Notes: generated by a model from the sequence alone, not told the origin. 56,484 nucleotides of DNA from Vibrio caribbeanicus ATCC BAA-2122 (GCF_000165125.1 NZ_AEIU01000054.1:1-56484), one strand, 5' to 3'; shown: positions 1 through 9,888, numbered from the stretch's first letter. Translations and numbers: made by a program.

Positions 1-3
1 ACC

Positions 4-35
4 AAAAACCCCGCACTAGAAAGCCGGGGTTTTTT
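4..35 (+). terminator. ilv operon attenuator terminator
   Basis: A hairpin with arms AACCCCG (7-13) and CGGGGTT (25-31) is flanked by A and T tracts and ends in a run of six T. It sits about 110 bp before ilvG, where the transcription attenuator of ilvGMEDA lies in enteric bacteria and vibrios. The leader peptide that would sense branched-chain amino acids must lie to the left of the window, so that part is inferred. Confidence 0.85.
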
Positions 36-143
36 GTAATTTATCGCTTAACAATTTAGACGCACAGGCAACAGGAAGAATGGGAGTGCACACGATGTGC
101 AAGACAACACAAGATTACATAAAAAATACGTCGGGAGAGCGCA

Positions 144-1790
144 ATGACAGGAGCTGAACTAGTCGTAGAAGCCCTAAAACAGCAGGGAATAACCACCGTT
201 TTTGGCTATCCAGGGGGGGCAATCATGCCCATCTACGATGCGCTTTATGACGGAGGTGTTGAGCACATCCTGTGCCGACATGAGCAAGGCGCTGCAATGG
301 CCGCCATCGGCATGGCACGTGCAGAGCAAAAAGTTGCCGTCTGTATGGCAACCTCTGGACCGGGAGCGACAAACTTAGTCACTGGCCTTGCTGATGCCTT
401 TATGGACTCGATTCCTATGATCGCGATAACAGGTCAAGTCGCCAGCTCACATATCGGTACCGACGCATTTCAAGAAATGGACGTGATTGGTATGTCACTG
501 TCCTGTACCAAACACAGTTATCTTGTCACGGATATTAACGAGTTGGCCCCCACCTTAGCCGAAGCATTTATTGTCGCTCAAAGTGGACGACCAGGCCCTG
601 TTATTGTTGATATCGCTAAAGATGTTCAATTGGCAAATGCCCCCGTTGGCACTTTACCCTCTTTGCCACAACCTGCTCAGCCCACCGCCGATGAGCAAGC
701 CTTTTTGGCCGCACAAGACTTGATCAACAGCAGCTCTCGCCCCGTGTTCTACGTTGGAGGCGGTGTTCAGTTGGGCAATGCCACACAAGCGGTAAGAGAA
801 TTTCTACGCCTCAACCCTATGCCTTCAGTAAGCACTCTCAAAGGTTTAGGGACGATTGAACGCCACGACCCGCATTATTTAGGTATGCTCGGTATGCACG
901 GCACAAAAGCGGCCAACTTGGTTGTTCAAGAATGCGACTTACTCATTGCCGTAGGTGCTCGATTTGACGATAGAGTCACTGGCAAACTGGACTCATTTGC
1001 ACCCAATGCGAAAGTAATTCACATCGATATCGATGCAGCTGAGATACACAAATTACGTAAAGCCAATGCCCCATTACGCAGTACTATTCAACCAGCGCTT
1101 GCTCAATTAGAGCTATCGAAAGACATCACGCCGTGGCTCAAGCACTGTGAAAGCTTACGTAGCGGTTTCAAATGGCGCTATGACCATCCAGGCGATCTCA
1201 TCTATGCACCGGGCTTACTCAAACAATTGTCTGATATGATGCCCGATAGTGCCATGGTATCTACCGACGTTGGCCAACACCAGATGTGGGCAGCACAGCA
1301 CATTCAGCCTAGAGATCCACAGAACTTCATAACCTCAGCAGGTCTTGGCACTATGGGCTTCGGTTTACCTGCAGCAATGGGGGCGGCCGTGGCTCGTCCT
1401 GATGACCAGTCAATCCTCATCACAGGGGATGGCTCATTTATGATGAATATTCAGGAACTTGGTACTCTAAAACGCCGCCAAATTCCGGTAAAAGTGGTCC
1501 TGCTGGATAACCAACGTTTGGGCATGGTTCGCCAATGGCAATCTTTGTTCTTTGATGGTCGCCACAGTCAAACTATCCTTGATGATAATCCAGATTTTGT
1601 CACCTTAGCCAAAGCCTTTGATATTCCTGGTAAAGTGATCTCAAGAAAAAGCGAAGTTGTACCGGCATTACAAGAAATGCTCGCAAGTAAGACCTCTTAT
1701 TTACTTCACGTAGTTATCGATGAAGAAGAAAACGTCTGGCCCCTTGTTCCACCAGGTGCCTCAAATACCGATATGTTGGAGAACACCTAA
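144..1790 (+). CDS. ilvG: Acetolactate synthase II, large (catalytic) subunit
   Basis: IlvG makes acetolactate or acetohydroxybutyrate from pyruvate, the first common step of valine, leucine and isoleucine synthesis. The 548 aa product has the usual length. It has the TPP-activating Glu47 in RHEQGA, an N-terminal pyrimidine-binding domain, a central domain and a C-terminal PP domain with GDG at 428-430 followed by SFMMN. The start follows GGGAGAG at a good distance. The frame is open throughout, unlike the frameshifted ilvG of E. coli K-12. It is the first gene of ilvGMEDA, and its stop lies 1 nt before ilvM, so the two subunits are probably translationally coupled. Confidence 0.97.
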   Translation: MTGAELVVEALKQQGITTVFGYPGGAIMPIYDALYDGGVEHILCRHEQGAAMAAIGMARAEQKVAVCMATSGPGATNLVTGLADAFMDSIPMIAITGQVASSHIGTDAFQEMDVIGMSLSCTKHSYLVTDINELAPTLAEAFIVAQSGRPGPVIVDIAKDVQLANAPVGTLPSLPQPAQPTADEQAFLAAQDLINSSSRPVFYVGGGVQLGNATQAVREFLRLNPMPSVSTLKGLGTIERHDPHYLGMLGMHGTKAANLVVQECDLLIAVGARFDDRVTGKLDSFAPNAKVIHIDIDAAEIHKLRKANAPLRSTIQPALAQLELSKDITPWLKHCESLRSGFKWRYDHPGDLIYAPGLLKQLSDMMPDSAMVSTDVGQHQMWAAQHIQPRDPQNFITSAGLGTMGFGLPAAMGAAVARPDDQSILITGDGSFMMNIQELGTLKRRQIPVKVVLLDNQRLGMVRQWQSLFFDGRHSQTILDDNPDFVTLAKAFDIPGKVISRKSEVVPALQEMLASKTSYLLHVVIDEEENVWPLVPPGASNTDMLENT

Positions 1791-1791
1791 T

Positions 1792-2076
1792 ATGAAAAGA
1801 TACCTTATCGATATCAAAGCTGATGATAAACCCGTCTTACTAGAGCGTGTTCTTCGCGTGGTTCGCCATCGGGGCTTTATTGTCAAACAAGTTGCTGGAA
1901 CACAGAATCATGAGAGTAAAATTGCTAGTGTAGAGATCATCGTCGACAGCGACAGGCCCATCTCCTTTTTAACCAACCAAATTGAGAAGTTATGGGATGT
2001 AAAAAGTGTTAATGTCACTGAAATCGCTACTGACGAATTACCGAACAATAACCTTCAACAAAAGATTTGTGCATAA
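1792..2076 (+). CDS. ilvM: Acetolactate synthase II, small (regulatory) subunit
   Basis: This 94 aa protein is a single ACT-type domain (KRYLIDIKADDKPVLLERVL, then RHRGFIVKQV). It is the regulatory partner of IlvG and is needed for full activity of the isozyme. I chose ATG 1792 because it follows the ilvG stop by one base and gives the usual IlvM N-terminus. An earlier in-frame start at 1720 would lie inside ilvG and add an unrelated 24 aa. GTTGGAG near the end of ilvG serves as its ribosome binding site. Confidence 0.95.
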   Translation: MKRYLIDIKADDKPVLLERVLRVVRHRGFIVKQVAGTQNHESKIASVEIIVDSDRPISFLTNQIEKLWDVKSVNVTEIATDELPNNNLQQKICA

Positions 2077-2087
2077 GGAAAACAATA

Positions 2088-3026
2088 ATGGCAACAAAAA
2101 CAGCGGATTTCATTTGGTTTAACGGCAAGATGGTACCTTGGGCAGAAGCAAACGTACATGTACTGACCCATGCGATGCATTATGGCACCTCCGTCTTTGA
2201 GGGTGTGCGCTGCTATAACACACCAAAAGGTCCAATCGTATTCCGCCATAAAGAGCATGCCAAACGGCTTAAGGATTCTGCCAAAATCTACCGTTTCCCG
2301 ATCCCATTCAGCGTCGAAGAAATAATGGAAGCAACCCGCGAAACCCTGCGCCAAAATAAACTCGACAGCGCTTACATTCGCCCACTCGGCTTTGTTGGTA
2401 ATGTTGGTCTTGGCGTTTGCCCACCTGTCGGTACTGAAATGGATCTTATCATCGCTGCTTTCCCATGGGGAGCGTATCTGGGCGATGAAGCACTGGAGAA
2501 AGGTGTGGACGCCATGATATCCAGTTGGAATCGTGCCGCCCCAAATACCATCCCAACTGCTGCCAAAGCAGGAGGAAACTATTTGTCGTCTCTGCTCGTT
2601 GGTGGAGAAGCCCGACGACATGGTTACGATGAAGGTATCGCATTAAGTGTTGATGGTTACTTATCAGAAGGTGCTGGAGAAAATATCTTTGTCATCAAAG
2701 ATGGTGTGCTCACCACCCCACCAGCGACCAGTGCTATTCTTCCAGGTATTACTCGTGACACCTTGATGACATTAGCGCGAGACAGAGGCTATGAAGTACG
2801 TGAAGCCAATATTGCTCGTGAAGCCCTGTACTTAGCTGATGAGGTCTTTATGACAGGTACTGCAGCAGAGGTCGTTCCTGTTGCAACTATAGATAAAATT
2901 GAAATAGGCAGTGGCAAACGTGGCCAGATAACCAAAGAGCTGCAAGCTGCCTACTTTGGCCTTTTCAACGGCACCACTGAAGATAAATGGGGCTGGCTGG
3001 ACTACGTTTATCCAGACCAAGCCTAA
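2088..3026 (+). CDS. ilvE: Branched-chain amino acid aminotransferase
   Basis: IlvE is a class IV PLP aminotransferase that catalyses the last step of valine, leucine and isoleucine synthesis, using glutamate as donor. The product is 312 aa. The expected PLP lysine is Lys160 in TAAKAGGNYLSSLL, and THAMHYGTSVFEGVR near residue 27 is the family signature. ATG 2088 is preceded by AAGGAAAAC and matches the family N-terminus (MATKTADFIWFNG). The upstream in-frame start at 2067 falls within ilvM and is unlikely. It is the third gene of ilvGMEDA. Confidence 0.96.
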   Translation: MATKTADFIWFNGKMVPWAEANVHVLTHAMHYGTSVFEGVRCYNTPKGPIVFRHKEHAKRLKDSAKIYRFPIPFSVEEIMEATRETLRQNKLDSAYIRPLGFVGNVGLGVCPPVGTEMDLIIAAFPWGAYLGDEALEKGVDAMISSWNRAAPNTIPTAAKAGGNYLSSLLVGGEARRHGYDEGIALSVDGYLSEGAGENIFVIKDGVLTTPPATSAILPGITRDTLMTLARDRGYEVREANIAREALYLADEVFMTGTAAEVVPVATIDKIEIGSGKRGQITKELQAAYFGLFNGTTEDKWGWLDYVYPDQA

Positions 3027-3071
3027 TAAAAAATAACTATCGGTAAAAATAAAATAATAGGAAGTAGTAAG

Positions 3072-4913
3072 ATGCCTAAATACCGTTCAGCAACCACAAC
3101 TCACGGCCGAAACATGGCAGGTGCGCGCGCTTTATGGCGCGCCACTGGTGTCAAAGATGAAGACTTTGGTAAACCTATCATTGCCGTCGTAAATTCCTTT
3201 ACCCAGTTCGTTCCTGGGCATGTACACCTCAAAGATATGGGCCAGCTTGTCGCTCGAGAAATTGAGAAAGCAGGGGGCATCGCTAAAGAATTCAACACAA
3301 TTGCCGTGGACGATGGTATTGCAATGGGGCACGGGGGCATGCTGTATTCCCTTCCCTCTCGTGAGCTTATCGCCGATTCCGTCGAGTATATGGTCAATGC
3401 ACACTGTGCTGATGCCATGGTGTGCATCTCCAACTGTGATAAAATTACTCCAGGAATGTTAATGGCTTCGATGCGCCTCAACATACCGGCTATTTTTGTT
3501 TCGGGTGGTCCAATGGAGGCGGGTAAAACCAAGCTTTCTGATCAAATCATCAAACTCGATTTGGTCGACGCCATGATTCAAGGCGCTGATCCGAGTGTGT
3601 CAGATGAACAAAGCGAACAGATCGAGCGCTCTGCTTGTCCAACTTGCGGCTCCTGCTCAGGTATGTTTACCGCCAATTCAATGAACTGCCTCACCGAAGC
3701 TCTGGGGTTATCGCAACCCGGTAATGGTTCAATGTTAGCCACTCACGCCGACCGAGAGGCTCTGTTTCTCAATGCAGGTCGACGTATTGTTGACTTGACT
3801 CGTCGTTACTATGAGCAAGACGATGAATCCGCTCTGCCACGCAACATCGCAACATTCGATGCATTCGAAAATGCCATGGCACTTGATATTGCGATGGGAG
3901 GATCAACCAATACGATTTTACATTTACTCGCTGCCGCTCAAGAAGGAGAGGTAAAATTCGATATGGCCGATATCGATCGCCTATCCCGCCGAGTGCCGCA
4001 CCTGTGTAAAGTCGCCCCCTCGACGGAAAAGTATCACATGGAAGATGTCCATCGCGCAGGCGGCGTTATGGCTATCTTAGGTGAGCTAGACCGGGCAGGT
4101 TTGCTGCACAATGATACCCGTACTGTACTTGGACTATCGATGAAAGAGCAGCTCGCTCAATACGATATTATGCAAACTGACGATGCGGATGTTTTGCAGT
4201 TTTTCCGTGCTGGTCCTGCAGGCATACGTACCACCCAAGCTTTCTCACAAGATTGCCGCTGGGATCGACTAGACGATGACAGAGAGCACGGCTGTATACG
4301 CACCAAAGACAATGCTTTTAGTCAAGAAGGTGGTCTTGCCGTTTTAAAAGGTAACATTGCCTTGGATGGCTGTATCGTTAAGACAGCAGGTGTGGACGAA
4401 AGTATTTTAACCTTTACTGGACCTGCCGTCGTATTTGAAAGTCAAGAAGACGCAGTTGAAGGAATATTGGGAGGAAAAGTCAAAGCAGGTGATGTAGTAG
4501 TGATCCGCTATGAAGGCCCCAAAGGCGGGCCTGGTATGCAAGAAATGCTCTATCCCACCACTTACCTGAAATCAATGGGACTTGGAAAAGAATGTGCACT
4601 ACTCACCGATGGACGTTTCTCGGGTGGAACATCGGGCCTGTCAATTGGCCATGCCTCTCCTGAGGCAGCAGATGGAGGCACAATTGGCCTTGTAAGACCT
4701 GGAGATACCATTGCCATTGACATTCCTAACCGCAGTATCTCATTGCAAGTTTCTGAACAAGAACTCTCGCAGCGCCGTCAAGAACAAGACGATAAAGGCT
4801 GGAAGCCTGCTAATCGACAGCGGGAAGTCTCGTTTGCATTGAAAGCGTATGCAAGTATGGCAACCAGTGCCGATAAAGGCGCGGTGCGAGATAAGACTAA
4901 GCTAGAGGACTAG
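3072..4913 (+). CDS. ilvD: Dihydroxy-acid dehydratase
   Basis: IlvD dehydrates dihydroxyisovalerate and dihydroxymethylvalerate to the 2-keto acids that IlvE transaminates. The 613 aa length is typical of the Fe-S IlvD/Edd family. Cluster ligands are visible at Cys122 ([13 protein letters not shown]) and Cys195 ([18 protein letters not shown]). The C-terminal [19 protein letters not shown] motif is also present. AGGAAG precedes the ATG. It lies 45 bp after ilvE and 3 bp before ilvA, in the same operon. Confidence 0.97.
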   Translation: MPKYRSATTTHGRNMAGARALWRATGVKDEDFGKPIIAVVNSFTQFVPGHVHLKDMGQLVAREIEKAGGIAKEFNTIAVDDGIAMGHGGMLYSLPSRELIADSVEYMVNAHCADAMVCISNCDKITPGMLMASMRLNIPAIFVSGGPMEAGKTKLSDQIIKLDLVDAMIQGADPSVSDEQSEQIERSACPTCGSCSGMFTANSMNCLTEALGLSQPGNGSMLATHADREALFLNAGRRIVDLTRRYYEQDDESALPRNIATFDAFENAMALDIAMGGSTNTILHLLAAAQEGEVKFDMADIDRLSRRVPHLCKVAPSTEKYHMEDVHRAGGVMAILGELDRAGLLHNDTRTVLGLSMKEQLAQYDIMQTDDADVLQFFRAGPAGIRTTQAFSQDCRWDRLDDDREHGCIRTKDNAFSQEGGLAVLKGNIALDGCIVKTAGVDESILTFTGPAVVFESQEDAVEGILGGKVKAGDVVVIRYEGPKGGPGMQEMLYPTTYLKSMGLGKECALLTDGRFSGGTSGLSIGHASPEAADGGTIGLVRPGDTIAIDIPNRSISLQVSEQELSQRRQEQDDKGWKPANRQREVSFALKAYASMATSADKGAVRDKTKLED

Positions 4914-4916
4914 CTT

Positions 4917-6449
4917 ATGAGTCGTACATTACAAACTGGCGCTGATTATCTGCGCCAGATACTCAAAGCTCCAGTGTATGAGGTTGCGGCGGTCACCCCT
5001 CTGCAACCTATGCCCCGGCTAACCCAGCGAATCGGCAATCATGTCCAAATAAAACGCGAAGATCGCCAACCTGTGCATTCGTTTAAGTTGCGCGGTGCCT
5101 ACAATATGGTGGCCAGTTTATCAGAGTCACAAAAATCGGCTGGAGTGATTACCGCATCTGCGGGTAATCACGCACAAGGATTAGCGCTTTCCGGCAGTAA
5201 ATTAGATATAAAAACCACCATCGTTATGCCACAAACCACTCCTGATATAAAGGTACAAGCGGTAAGAGGGTTTGGTGGTAACGTGATATTGCATGGTAGC
5301 AATTTTGATGAAGCCAAGGCAGAAGCAGAACGGCTATCAGCGCAACATGGCTATACCTTTGTTCCCCCTTTTGATCACCCTCTCGTGATCGCTGGGCAAG
5401 GGACGATTGGCATGGAAATGCTACAGCAAAACAGCCACTTGGATTATATCTTTGTCCCTGCTGGAGGCGGCGGTCTAGCGGCTGGTGTGGCGGTATTGGT
5501 CAAACAATTAATGCCTGAAATTAAGGTCATTGCCGTTGAACCTGAAGACTCCGCATGTTTAAAAGCAGCGCTCGATGCTGGTGAGCCCGTTGCACTTGAC
5601 CAAGTCAGTTTGTTTGCTGATGGTGTTGCAGTAAAACGTATCGGTGACGAAACCTTTAGATTGTGCCAACAATATCTCGATGGACATATTTGTGTATCAA
5701 GTGATGAGATCTGCGCAGCCGTTAAAGATATCTTCGAAGATACTCGTGCGATTGCCGAGCCTTCTGGTGCGTTAGCACTTGCTGGGCTGAAAAAATACGC
5801 TGAGAAACACCAGTTAAAAGACAATCAACTTGGTACCGTCCTATCTGGTGCAAACACCAATTTCCACGGTCTGCGGTATGTATCGGAACGCTGCGAGCTA
5901 GGTGAAAAACGAGAAGGCTTATTAGCGGTGACTATTCCTGAGCGTCAAGGAGCTTTCTTTGAGTTTTGTAACCTGATTGGTGGGCGAGCGGTGACAGAAT
6001 TCAACTACCGCTATAACGATGATGCATTAGCCAATATTTTTGTCGGCGTTCGTTTGCAAGGTGGCCAAGAAGAGCTTGACCATATTATTCACGACCTGCG
6101 TGATGGAGGATACCCCGTGGTTGATCTGTCCGATGATGAAATGGCTAAGTTACACATTCGCTATATGATTGGCGGCCGACCATCGAAACAACTTAAAGAG
6201 CGCCTGTACAGTTTTGAGTTTCCAGAATATCCAGGTGCACTACTTAATTTTCTCAGTACACTTGGCACGCACTGGAATATCAGCTTGTTTAACTACCGCA
6301 ACCATGGCGCTGACTATGGTCGAGTGCTGTGCGGCTTTGAACTCGACGAATCCGATCTTGCTCGCTTCTCGACGCATTTGCGAGAGCTTGGCTATCAATG
6401 TAAGGATGAAACTGACAACCCATCTTACAAATTTTTTCTTTCCTCGTAA
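4917..6449 (+). CDS. ilvA: Threonine dehydratase (biosynthetic)
   Basis: IlvA deaminates threonine to 2-ketobutyrate, the committed step to isoleucine. The 510 aa protein has an N-terminal PLP fold type II domain with the Schiff-base Lys57 in HSFKLRGAYN and the phosphate-binding loop AGGGGLAAG. Two C-terminal ACT-like regulatory domains (about residues 325-510) are known in this family to bind isoleucine and valine. It starts 3 nt after the ilvD stop and is the last gene of the operon, followed by a strong terminator. Confidence 0.97.
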   Translation: MSRTLQTGADYLRQILKAPVYEVAAVTPLQPMPRLTQRIGNHVQIKREDRQPVHSFKLRGAYNMVASLSESQKSAGVITASAGNHAQGLALSGSKLDIKTTIVMPQTTPDIKVQAVRGFGGNVILHGSNFDEAKAEAERLSAQHGYTFVPPFDHPLVIAGQGTIGMEMLQQNSHLDYIFVPAGGGGLAAGVAVLVKQLMPEIKVIAVEPEDSACLKAALDAGEPVALDQVSLFADGVAVKRIGDETFRLCQQYLDGHICVSSDEICAAVKDIFEDTRAIAEPSGALALAGLKKYAEKHQLKDNQLGTVLSGANTNFHGLRYVSERCELGEKREGLLAVTIPERQGAFFEFCNLIGGRAVTEFNYRYNDDALANIFVGVRLQGGQEELDHIIHDLRDGGYPVVDLSDDEMAKLHIRYMIGGRPSKQLKERLYSFEFPEYPGALLNFLSTLGTHWNISLFNYRNHGADYGRVLCGFELDESDLARFSTHLRELGYQCKDETDNPSYKFFLSS

Positions 6450-6456
6450 TATGGAC

Positions 6457-6486
6457 AAAGGGGCGGTATCTTCTGCCCCTTTATTT
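6457..6486 (+). terminator. Rho-independent terminator after ilvA
   Basis: Arms AAAGGGGC (6457-6464) and GCCCCTTT (6475-6482) form a stem with a 10-nt loop and a short T-rich tail. It begins 7 nt after the ilvA stop and closes the ilvGMEDA operon. Confidence 0.85.
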
Positions 6487-6645
6487 CATTTCACCATCAC
6501 TCTAAATACGATTAACAAGGTATTGCAGCTAAACTGTTTATGCTTTGCCTGCATAGCCACCATGATTAAGTTTCATTTTTGTCATAGCAAAAATACGTCT
6601 ACACTCTTAGCTGTTTTTGGCCGCCCGTGATTTTGGAGAGAGCAC

Positions 6646-7626
6646 ATGTTTAATGCCCTGATTCTAAACCAAGAAGAAAAGCGTACCCTTGCTTCTATTG
6701 AAAACATTGACCAAAGCCAGCTTCCTGAAGGTGAAGTGTTAATTGATGTTGAATACTCATCACTCAATTACAAAGATGGCCTCGCGATTACAGGTAAGGG
6801 AAAAGTCGTTCAGCAATTTCCTATGGTTCCCGGTATCGATATGGCTGGTAAAGTAGCTCATTCTGATAACCCTAACTACCAGCAAGGGGATAATGTCATT
6901 CTCACTGGCTGGGGGGTAGGTGAAAAACACTGGGGTGGAATGGCTCAGCAAGCCAGAGTAAAAGGTGATTGGCTGGTTCACCAGCCCGAGGGCTTAACCA
7001 GTAAAAAAGCCATGATGATAGGCACAGCTGGATTCACCGCTATGCTGTGTGTGCAAGCTCTTATCGAGGCGGATGTTACCCCATCAAAAGGCGAAATACT
7101 GGTGACTGGCGCAAGTGGTGGTGTCGGCTCCGTCGCCGTAACGCTTTTATCCCAACTCGGTTATTCTGTGGCGGCAGTGACAGGGCGTTCAGAACAAAAT
7201 GGCCCACTGCTAGAAAGACTGGGGGCCGGCAGAATTATCGACCGCTCAGAGTTTGAGCAGCCGCCCAGACCATTGGAGAAACAATGCTGGGCTGGTGCAA
7301 TAGATACCGTCGGCAGCAGCGTGCTTGCCAAAGTCCTCGCGCAAATGGACTACAATAGTGCCGTCGCAGCTTGTGGCTTAGCGGGAGGGTTTGATCTGCC
7401 CACCACTGTGATGCCCTTCATCTTACGTAACGTTCGATTGCAAGGAATAGACTCCGTTATGTGTCCAGCAGAGAAGCGCCAAGCGACATGGGAAAAGCTG
7501 GTTGAAATCCTACCTAATCGCTTCTTCCAACAAGCTTGCAGCGAAATCTCCCTTGATCAAGCGATCGATTATGCTCATGCCATTACTCAAGGTAAAACCA
7601 CGGGTCGTGTTGTGGTAAAACTGTGA
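6646..7626 (+). CDS. acuI: Acrylyl-CoA reductase (NADPH), AcuI/YhdH family
   Basis: This medium-chain dehydrogenase/reductase is 326 aa, close to E. coli YhdH/AcuI. Family members reduce toxic acryloyl-CoA to propionyl-CoA with NADPH, for example during breakdown of DMSP or other three-carbon acids. The N-terminal GroES-like domain carries SSLNYKD (38-44), and the nucleotide-binding loop is GASGGVGS (155-162). It lacks the structural zinc cysteine cluster of alcohol dehydrogenases. TTGGAGAG precedes the ATG. It stands alone between the ilv terminator and a convergent LysR gene. The exact physiological substrate is inferred from family membership. Confidence 0.88.
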   Translation: MFNALILNQEEKRTLASIENIDQSQLPEGEVLIDVEYSSLNYKDGLAITGKGKVVQQFPMVPGIDMAGKVAHSDNPNYQQGDNVILTGWGVGEKHWGGMAQQARVKGDWLVHQPEGLTSKKAMMIGTAGFTAMLCVQALIEADVTPSKGEILVTGASGGVGSVAVTLLSQLGYSVAAVTGRSEQNGPLLERLGAGRIIDRSEFEQPPRPLEKQCWAGAIDTVGSSVLAKVLAQMDYNSAVAACGLAGGFDLPTTVMPFILRNVRLQGIDSVMCPAEKRQATWEKLVEILPNRFFQQACSEISLDQAIDYAHAITQGKTTGRVVVKL

Positions 7627-7630
7627 TGAT

Positions 7631-7663
7631 AAATTAGTGCCAATGTCTATTGGCACTAATTTT
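7631..7663. terminator. Bidirectional terminator between acuI and lysR gene
   Basis: A perfect 14-bp inverted repeat (7631-7644 and 7649-7662, loop GTCT) starts with AAATT and ends with AATTT. It can therefore act on both strands, and it overlaps the last codons of the convergent LysR gene. Confidence 0.8.
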
Positions 7664-8618
7664 CAATAAAGTTTGGCGGCCTTTGACCAATCAGCTCACG
7701 ACACTCTTCAATCACCAAAGATCGCAGCCACTCATGTGCCTTGGAATATTCGCACCTTGGATGCCAAATCATTGAGTAGTCAAAAGGAGCAAACTCAAAA
7801 GGTAACGGCTTGACCTTCAACTGATAGCGCTTAGCCATCATATACGCCAAATCCGCCGGTACCGTCATAATTAACGGCATCATATCAGCGATCGCGAGTG
7901 CCGCCTCTAAGTGATAAGCTCTCAACACTGTTTTTCGTGCCGGATGGGATTGCAACGATTGATCGATTAATGCCTTAACCCCATCACTGATGGCAATCAA
8001 AGCATTTGGCATCGTAAGATAGTCTGAAAGTTCAATGACTTTGTCCGCCAACGGATGGTTTTTCGTCACCAAACACAGCACCCCTACCTTACCAAGTCTG
8101 ACATTGGATAACCCTTGAATAGATTGAGTTGGCCGACAAATAGCCAAATCGACACTTTCGTAGGTTAATTGTTCAAAAAGCCTTGTGTGCTGAAGCGGAA
8201 TGAGATTTAACGATAATTTAGGTGCCGCTTGATAAAGCCTTTTTAAAATAAACGGCAACACAGTTTGCATGGCATAATCTGTCATCGCAATATGAAAGGT
8301 TTGCTCACAATACTGTGGTTCAAACTCTTGCGGTGAAAGAATATGTCTTAGGGCATCCAATGGCTCACTTAAATTTTTATCGATCGCCAACGCCTTTTCA
8401 GTAGCAATTAACTGCTGGCCATGTCGGGTAAACAAAGGGTCCTCTAACATGATTCTTAAACGTCCCAGCACTCGACTCATGGCTGATTGACTAAGGCTCA
8501 AACGTTGAGCGGCGCGACTGACACTGCCTTCTTCAATCAGCACTCGCAAAGCAATAAAGAGATTAAGATCGCGACGGTAAATATCTTCCAGTTCCAAAAT
8601 CAACTCACTTAATTTCAT
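7656..8618 (-). CDS. LysR-family transcriptional regulator
   Basis: A 320 aa LysR-type regulator. It has an N-terminal winged HTH (about residues 18-75, with GSVSRAAQRLSLSQSAMSRV) and a C-terminal periplasmic-binding-protein-like effector domain from about residue 100. The N-terminal style resembles the NodD/LeuO/ToxR-like branch, but I cannot name the member. I chose ATG 8618 because a longer in-frame start at 8651 lies in the T tract of an upstream terminator and would add 11 atypical residues. It converges on acuI. Its target is unknown, and no divergent partner sits at its 5-prime end. Confidence 0.88.
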   Translation of the reverse strand: MKLSELILELEDIYRRDLNLFIALRVLIEEGSVSRAAQRLSLSQSAMSRVLGRLRIMLEDPLFTRHGQQLIATEKALAIDKNLSEPLDALRHILSPQEFEPQYCEQTFHIAMTDYAMQTVLPFILKRLYQAAPKLSLNLIPLQHTRLFEQLTYESVDLAICRPTQSIQGLSNVRLGKVGVLCLVTKNHPLADKVIELSDYLTMPNALIAISDGVKALIDQSLQSHPARKTVLRAYHLEAALAIADMMPLIMTVPADLAYMMAKRYQLKVKPLPFEFAPFDYSMIWHPRCEYSKAHEWLRSLVIEECRELIGQRPPNFIEN

Positions 8619-8650
8619 ACAAACGCAGTCACTATTGTAACTTTTAGGCA

Positions 8651-8675
8651 AAAAAAATCCCGCCTTTCAGCGGGG
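8651..8675 (-). terminator. Terminator downstream of the 60-aa membrane protein gene
   Basis: Read on the minus strand: CCCCGC, a short loop, GCGGG, then eight T. It follows the small gene at 8743-8925 and separates it from the LysR gene. Confidence 0.8.
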
Positions 8676-8742
8676 AAGCCCAAGAAAACTGGGGATAGTG
8701 TCGGAATAAGGTAAAGGTTGCCACCCTAAAGCAGGAGACTAC

Positions 8743-8925
8743 TTAATCACTTTGCTCTTGAGATGTATCGCGGAACACCTCGAGCCAAATACCAAACAAA
8801 GTCGCCACAACGCCGAGCAGCGGCAAAAACGATGTCGCTTCATTCGATGAACGCAACACCAATGCAGCGAACGAGATAAAACACAGCACAGAGTAGATAG
8901 TGATCCGATCCAGCACTGTTAGCAT
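8743..8925 (-). CDS. Small two-helix membrane protein, unknown function
   Basis: A 60 aa protein with two hydrophobic segments, about residues 8-24 and 33-49, joined by a short polar loop (RSSNEATS), and a charged C-terminal tail (FRDTSQEQSD). The minus strand shows GTGGGA before the ATG and a strong terminator after the stop. That pattern supports a real monocistronic gene despite its size. I do not recognise a named family. It probably sits in the inner membrane. Confidence 0.65.
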   Translation of the reverse strand: MLTVLDRITIYSVLCFISFAALVLRSSNEATSFLPLLGVVATLFGIWLEVFRDTSQEQSD

Positions 8926-9049
8926 CTACAAATCCCACTTTGTTACCAAGATGTTAAATAAGTTAAAACAAAATGATCGCTTTGCCAAGAGGTTATTGAA
9001 TATTTTTTCTTCACTAGTATCATCTAGGCTGAATCAGTAAACAAAAGAA

Positions 9050-9304
9050 ATGACCACGATGTTCGATTTCAAGCAAGCAAACATGACACTGGAGACGCAA
9101 GGATTACGCTGTCCAGAGCCAGTAATGATGGTCAGGAAGACAATAAGAAACATGCAGCAAGGTGAGACACTTCTGGTCACCGCAGATGATCCATCGACTA
9201 CACGCGATATACCCAGTTTTTGTCGCTTTATGGATCACGAATTGCTACAAGCACAAACAGAGCAAATCCCGTATCAATTTCTGATAAAAAAAGGGATAGT
9301 TTGA
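9050..9304 (+). CDS. tusA: Sulfur carrier protein TusA
   Basis: TusA takes persulfide sulfur from IscS and passes it on for 2-thiouridine formation in tRNA. The protein is 84 aa. The active cysteine is Cys21 in the conserved [12 protein letters not shown] motif, followed by the family block [17 protein letters not shown]. The start is uncertain: ATG 9059 would give 81 aa, the same length as E. coli TusA, and neither start has a strong ribosome binding site. The gene abuts the convergent gene at 9305 with no terminator between them. Confidence 0.93.
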   Translation: MTTMFDFKQANMTLETQGLRCPEPVMMVRKTIRNMQQGETLLVTADDPSTTRDIPSFCRFMDHELLQAQTEQIPYQFLIKKGIV

Positions 9305-9586
9305 CTAAGAGTGAGGGGCTGAAGACTGTTCAACCTCTTGCAACTTATCCAATTGCTCATTCAATCTCGTCAGTTCTTGCTGTATTCGCGCCATATCGTC
9401 CTGCAAAGGAAGAATATGTACCAAGCGCACCCATGCCTCGACGACGAGGCCTGTCATAATATAGGTTCCCGCCACGATGGGCAGCCACATATCTGTCAAT
9501 ACCATCGCCAACAGGCATAACACTAGACCGAGAGTAAACAGGTAAAATTGATGATTTGGACTTATTTCTTTATATCGTGAGAGCAT
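9305..9586 (-). CDS. Small membrane protein with C-terminal coiled coil, unknown function
   Basis: A 93 aa protein with two hydrophobic helices (about residues 15-33 and 37-56). A heptad-like, Gln/Leu/Glu-rich tail (DDMARIQQELTRLNEQLDKL) is likely to form a coiled coil. I prefer ATG 9586 because AGGGGG on the minus strand lies 6 nt upstream. A GTG at 9592 adds two residues but would overlap that site. It converges on tusA, with stops one base apart. No function recognised; the layout suggests an inner-membrane protein with a cytoplasmic oligomerisation tail. Confidence 0.7.
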   Translation of the reverse strand: MLSRYKEISPNHQFYLFTLGLVLCLLAMVLTDMWLPIVAGTYIMTGLVVEAWVRLVHILPLQDDMARIQQELTRLNEQLDKLQEVEQSSAPHS

Positions 9587-9888
9587 GAACACCCCCTATG
9601 CAATCGACACCAAAAAGTGTCGTACACTCATGATGATAATGCGATAACTTGACATAACGGCAATTGTTAAAGCAAAACCTACCTCACTCACGAAATAATA
9701 TGGCCATAGAATTCATAAAATGCTTATGAATTAATCAAAATTACCCCTACTCGTACGGACAATATCTGGGTATACTTGAGTGTTATTTTATTCAACCGTC
9801 ATTACTTCAACTCGCCATTGCTAGGGCTTGTACTTTTGGCAAATAAGACGACTTGATCAGTAATATGAGAATCGCGCGAACCTGACTT
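9587..9888. other. Intergenic region upstream of glyQ
   Basis: About 300 bp with no gene. It holds a small hairpin CGACAC/GTGTCG (9605-9622), an AT-rich 9-bp inverted repeat AATTCATAA/TTATGAATT (9710-9718 and 9724-9732, operator-like), and a TATACT (9771-9776) that could be the glyQ -10, though I see no good -35 for it. Promoters for glyQS and the leftward small gene must lie here. Confidence 0.4.

Noticed and set aside
6169-6630. 153-aa open frame overlapping the end of ilvA
   Set aside because: Runs in another frame through ilvA and across its terminator; a shadow of ilvA coding sequence.
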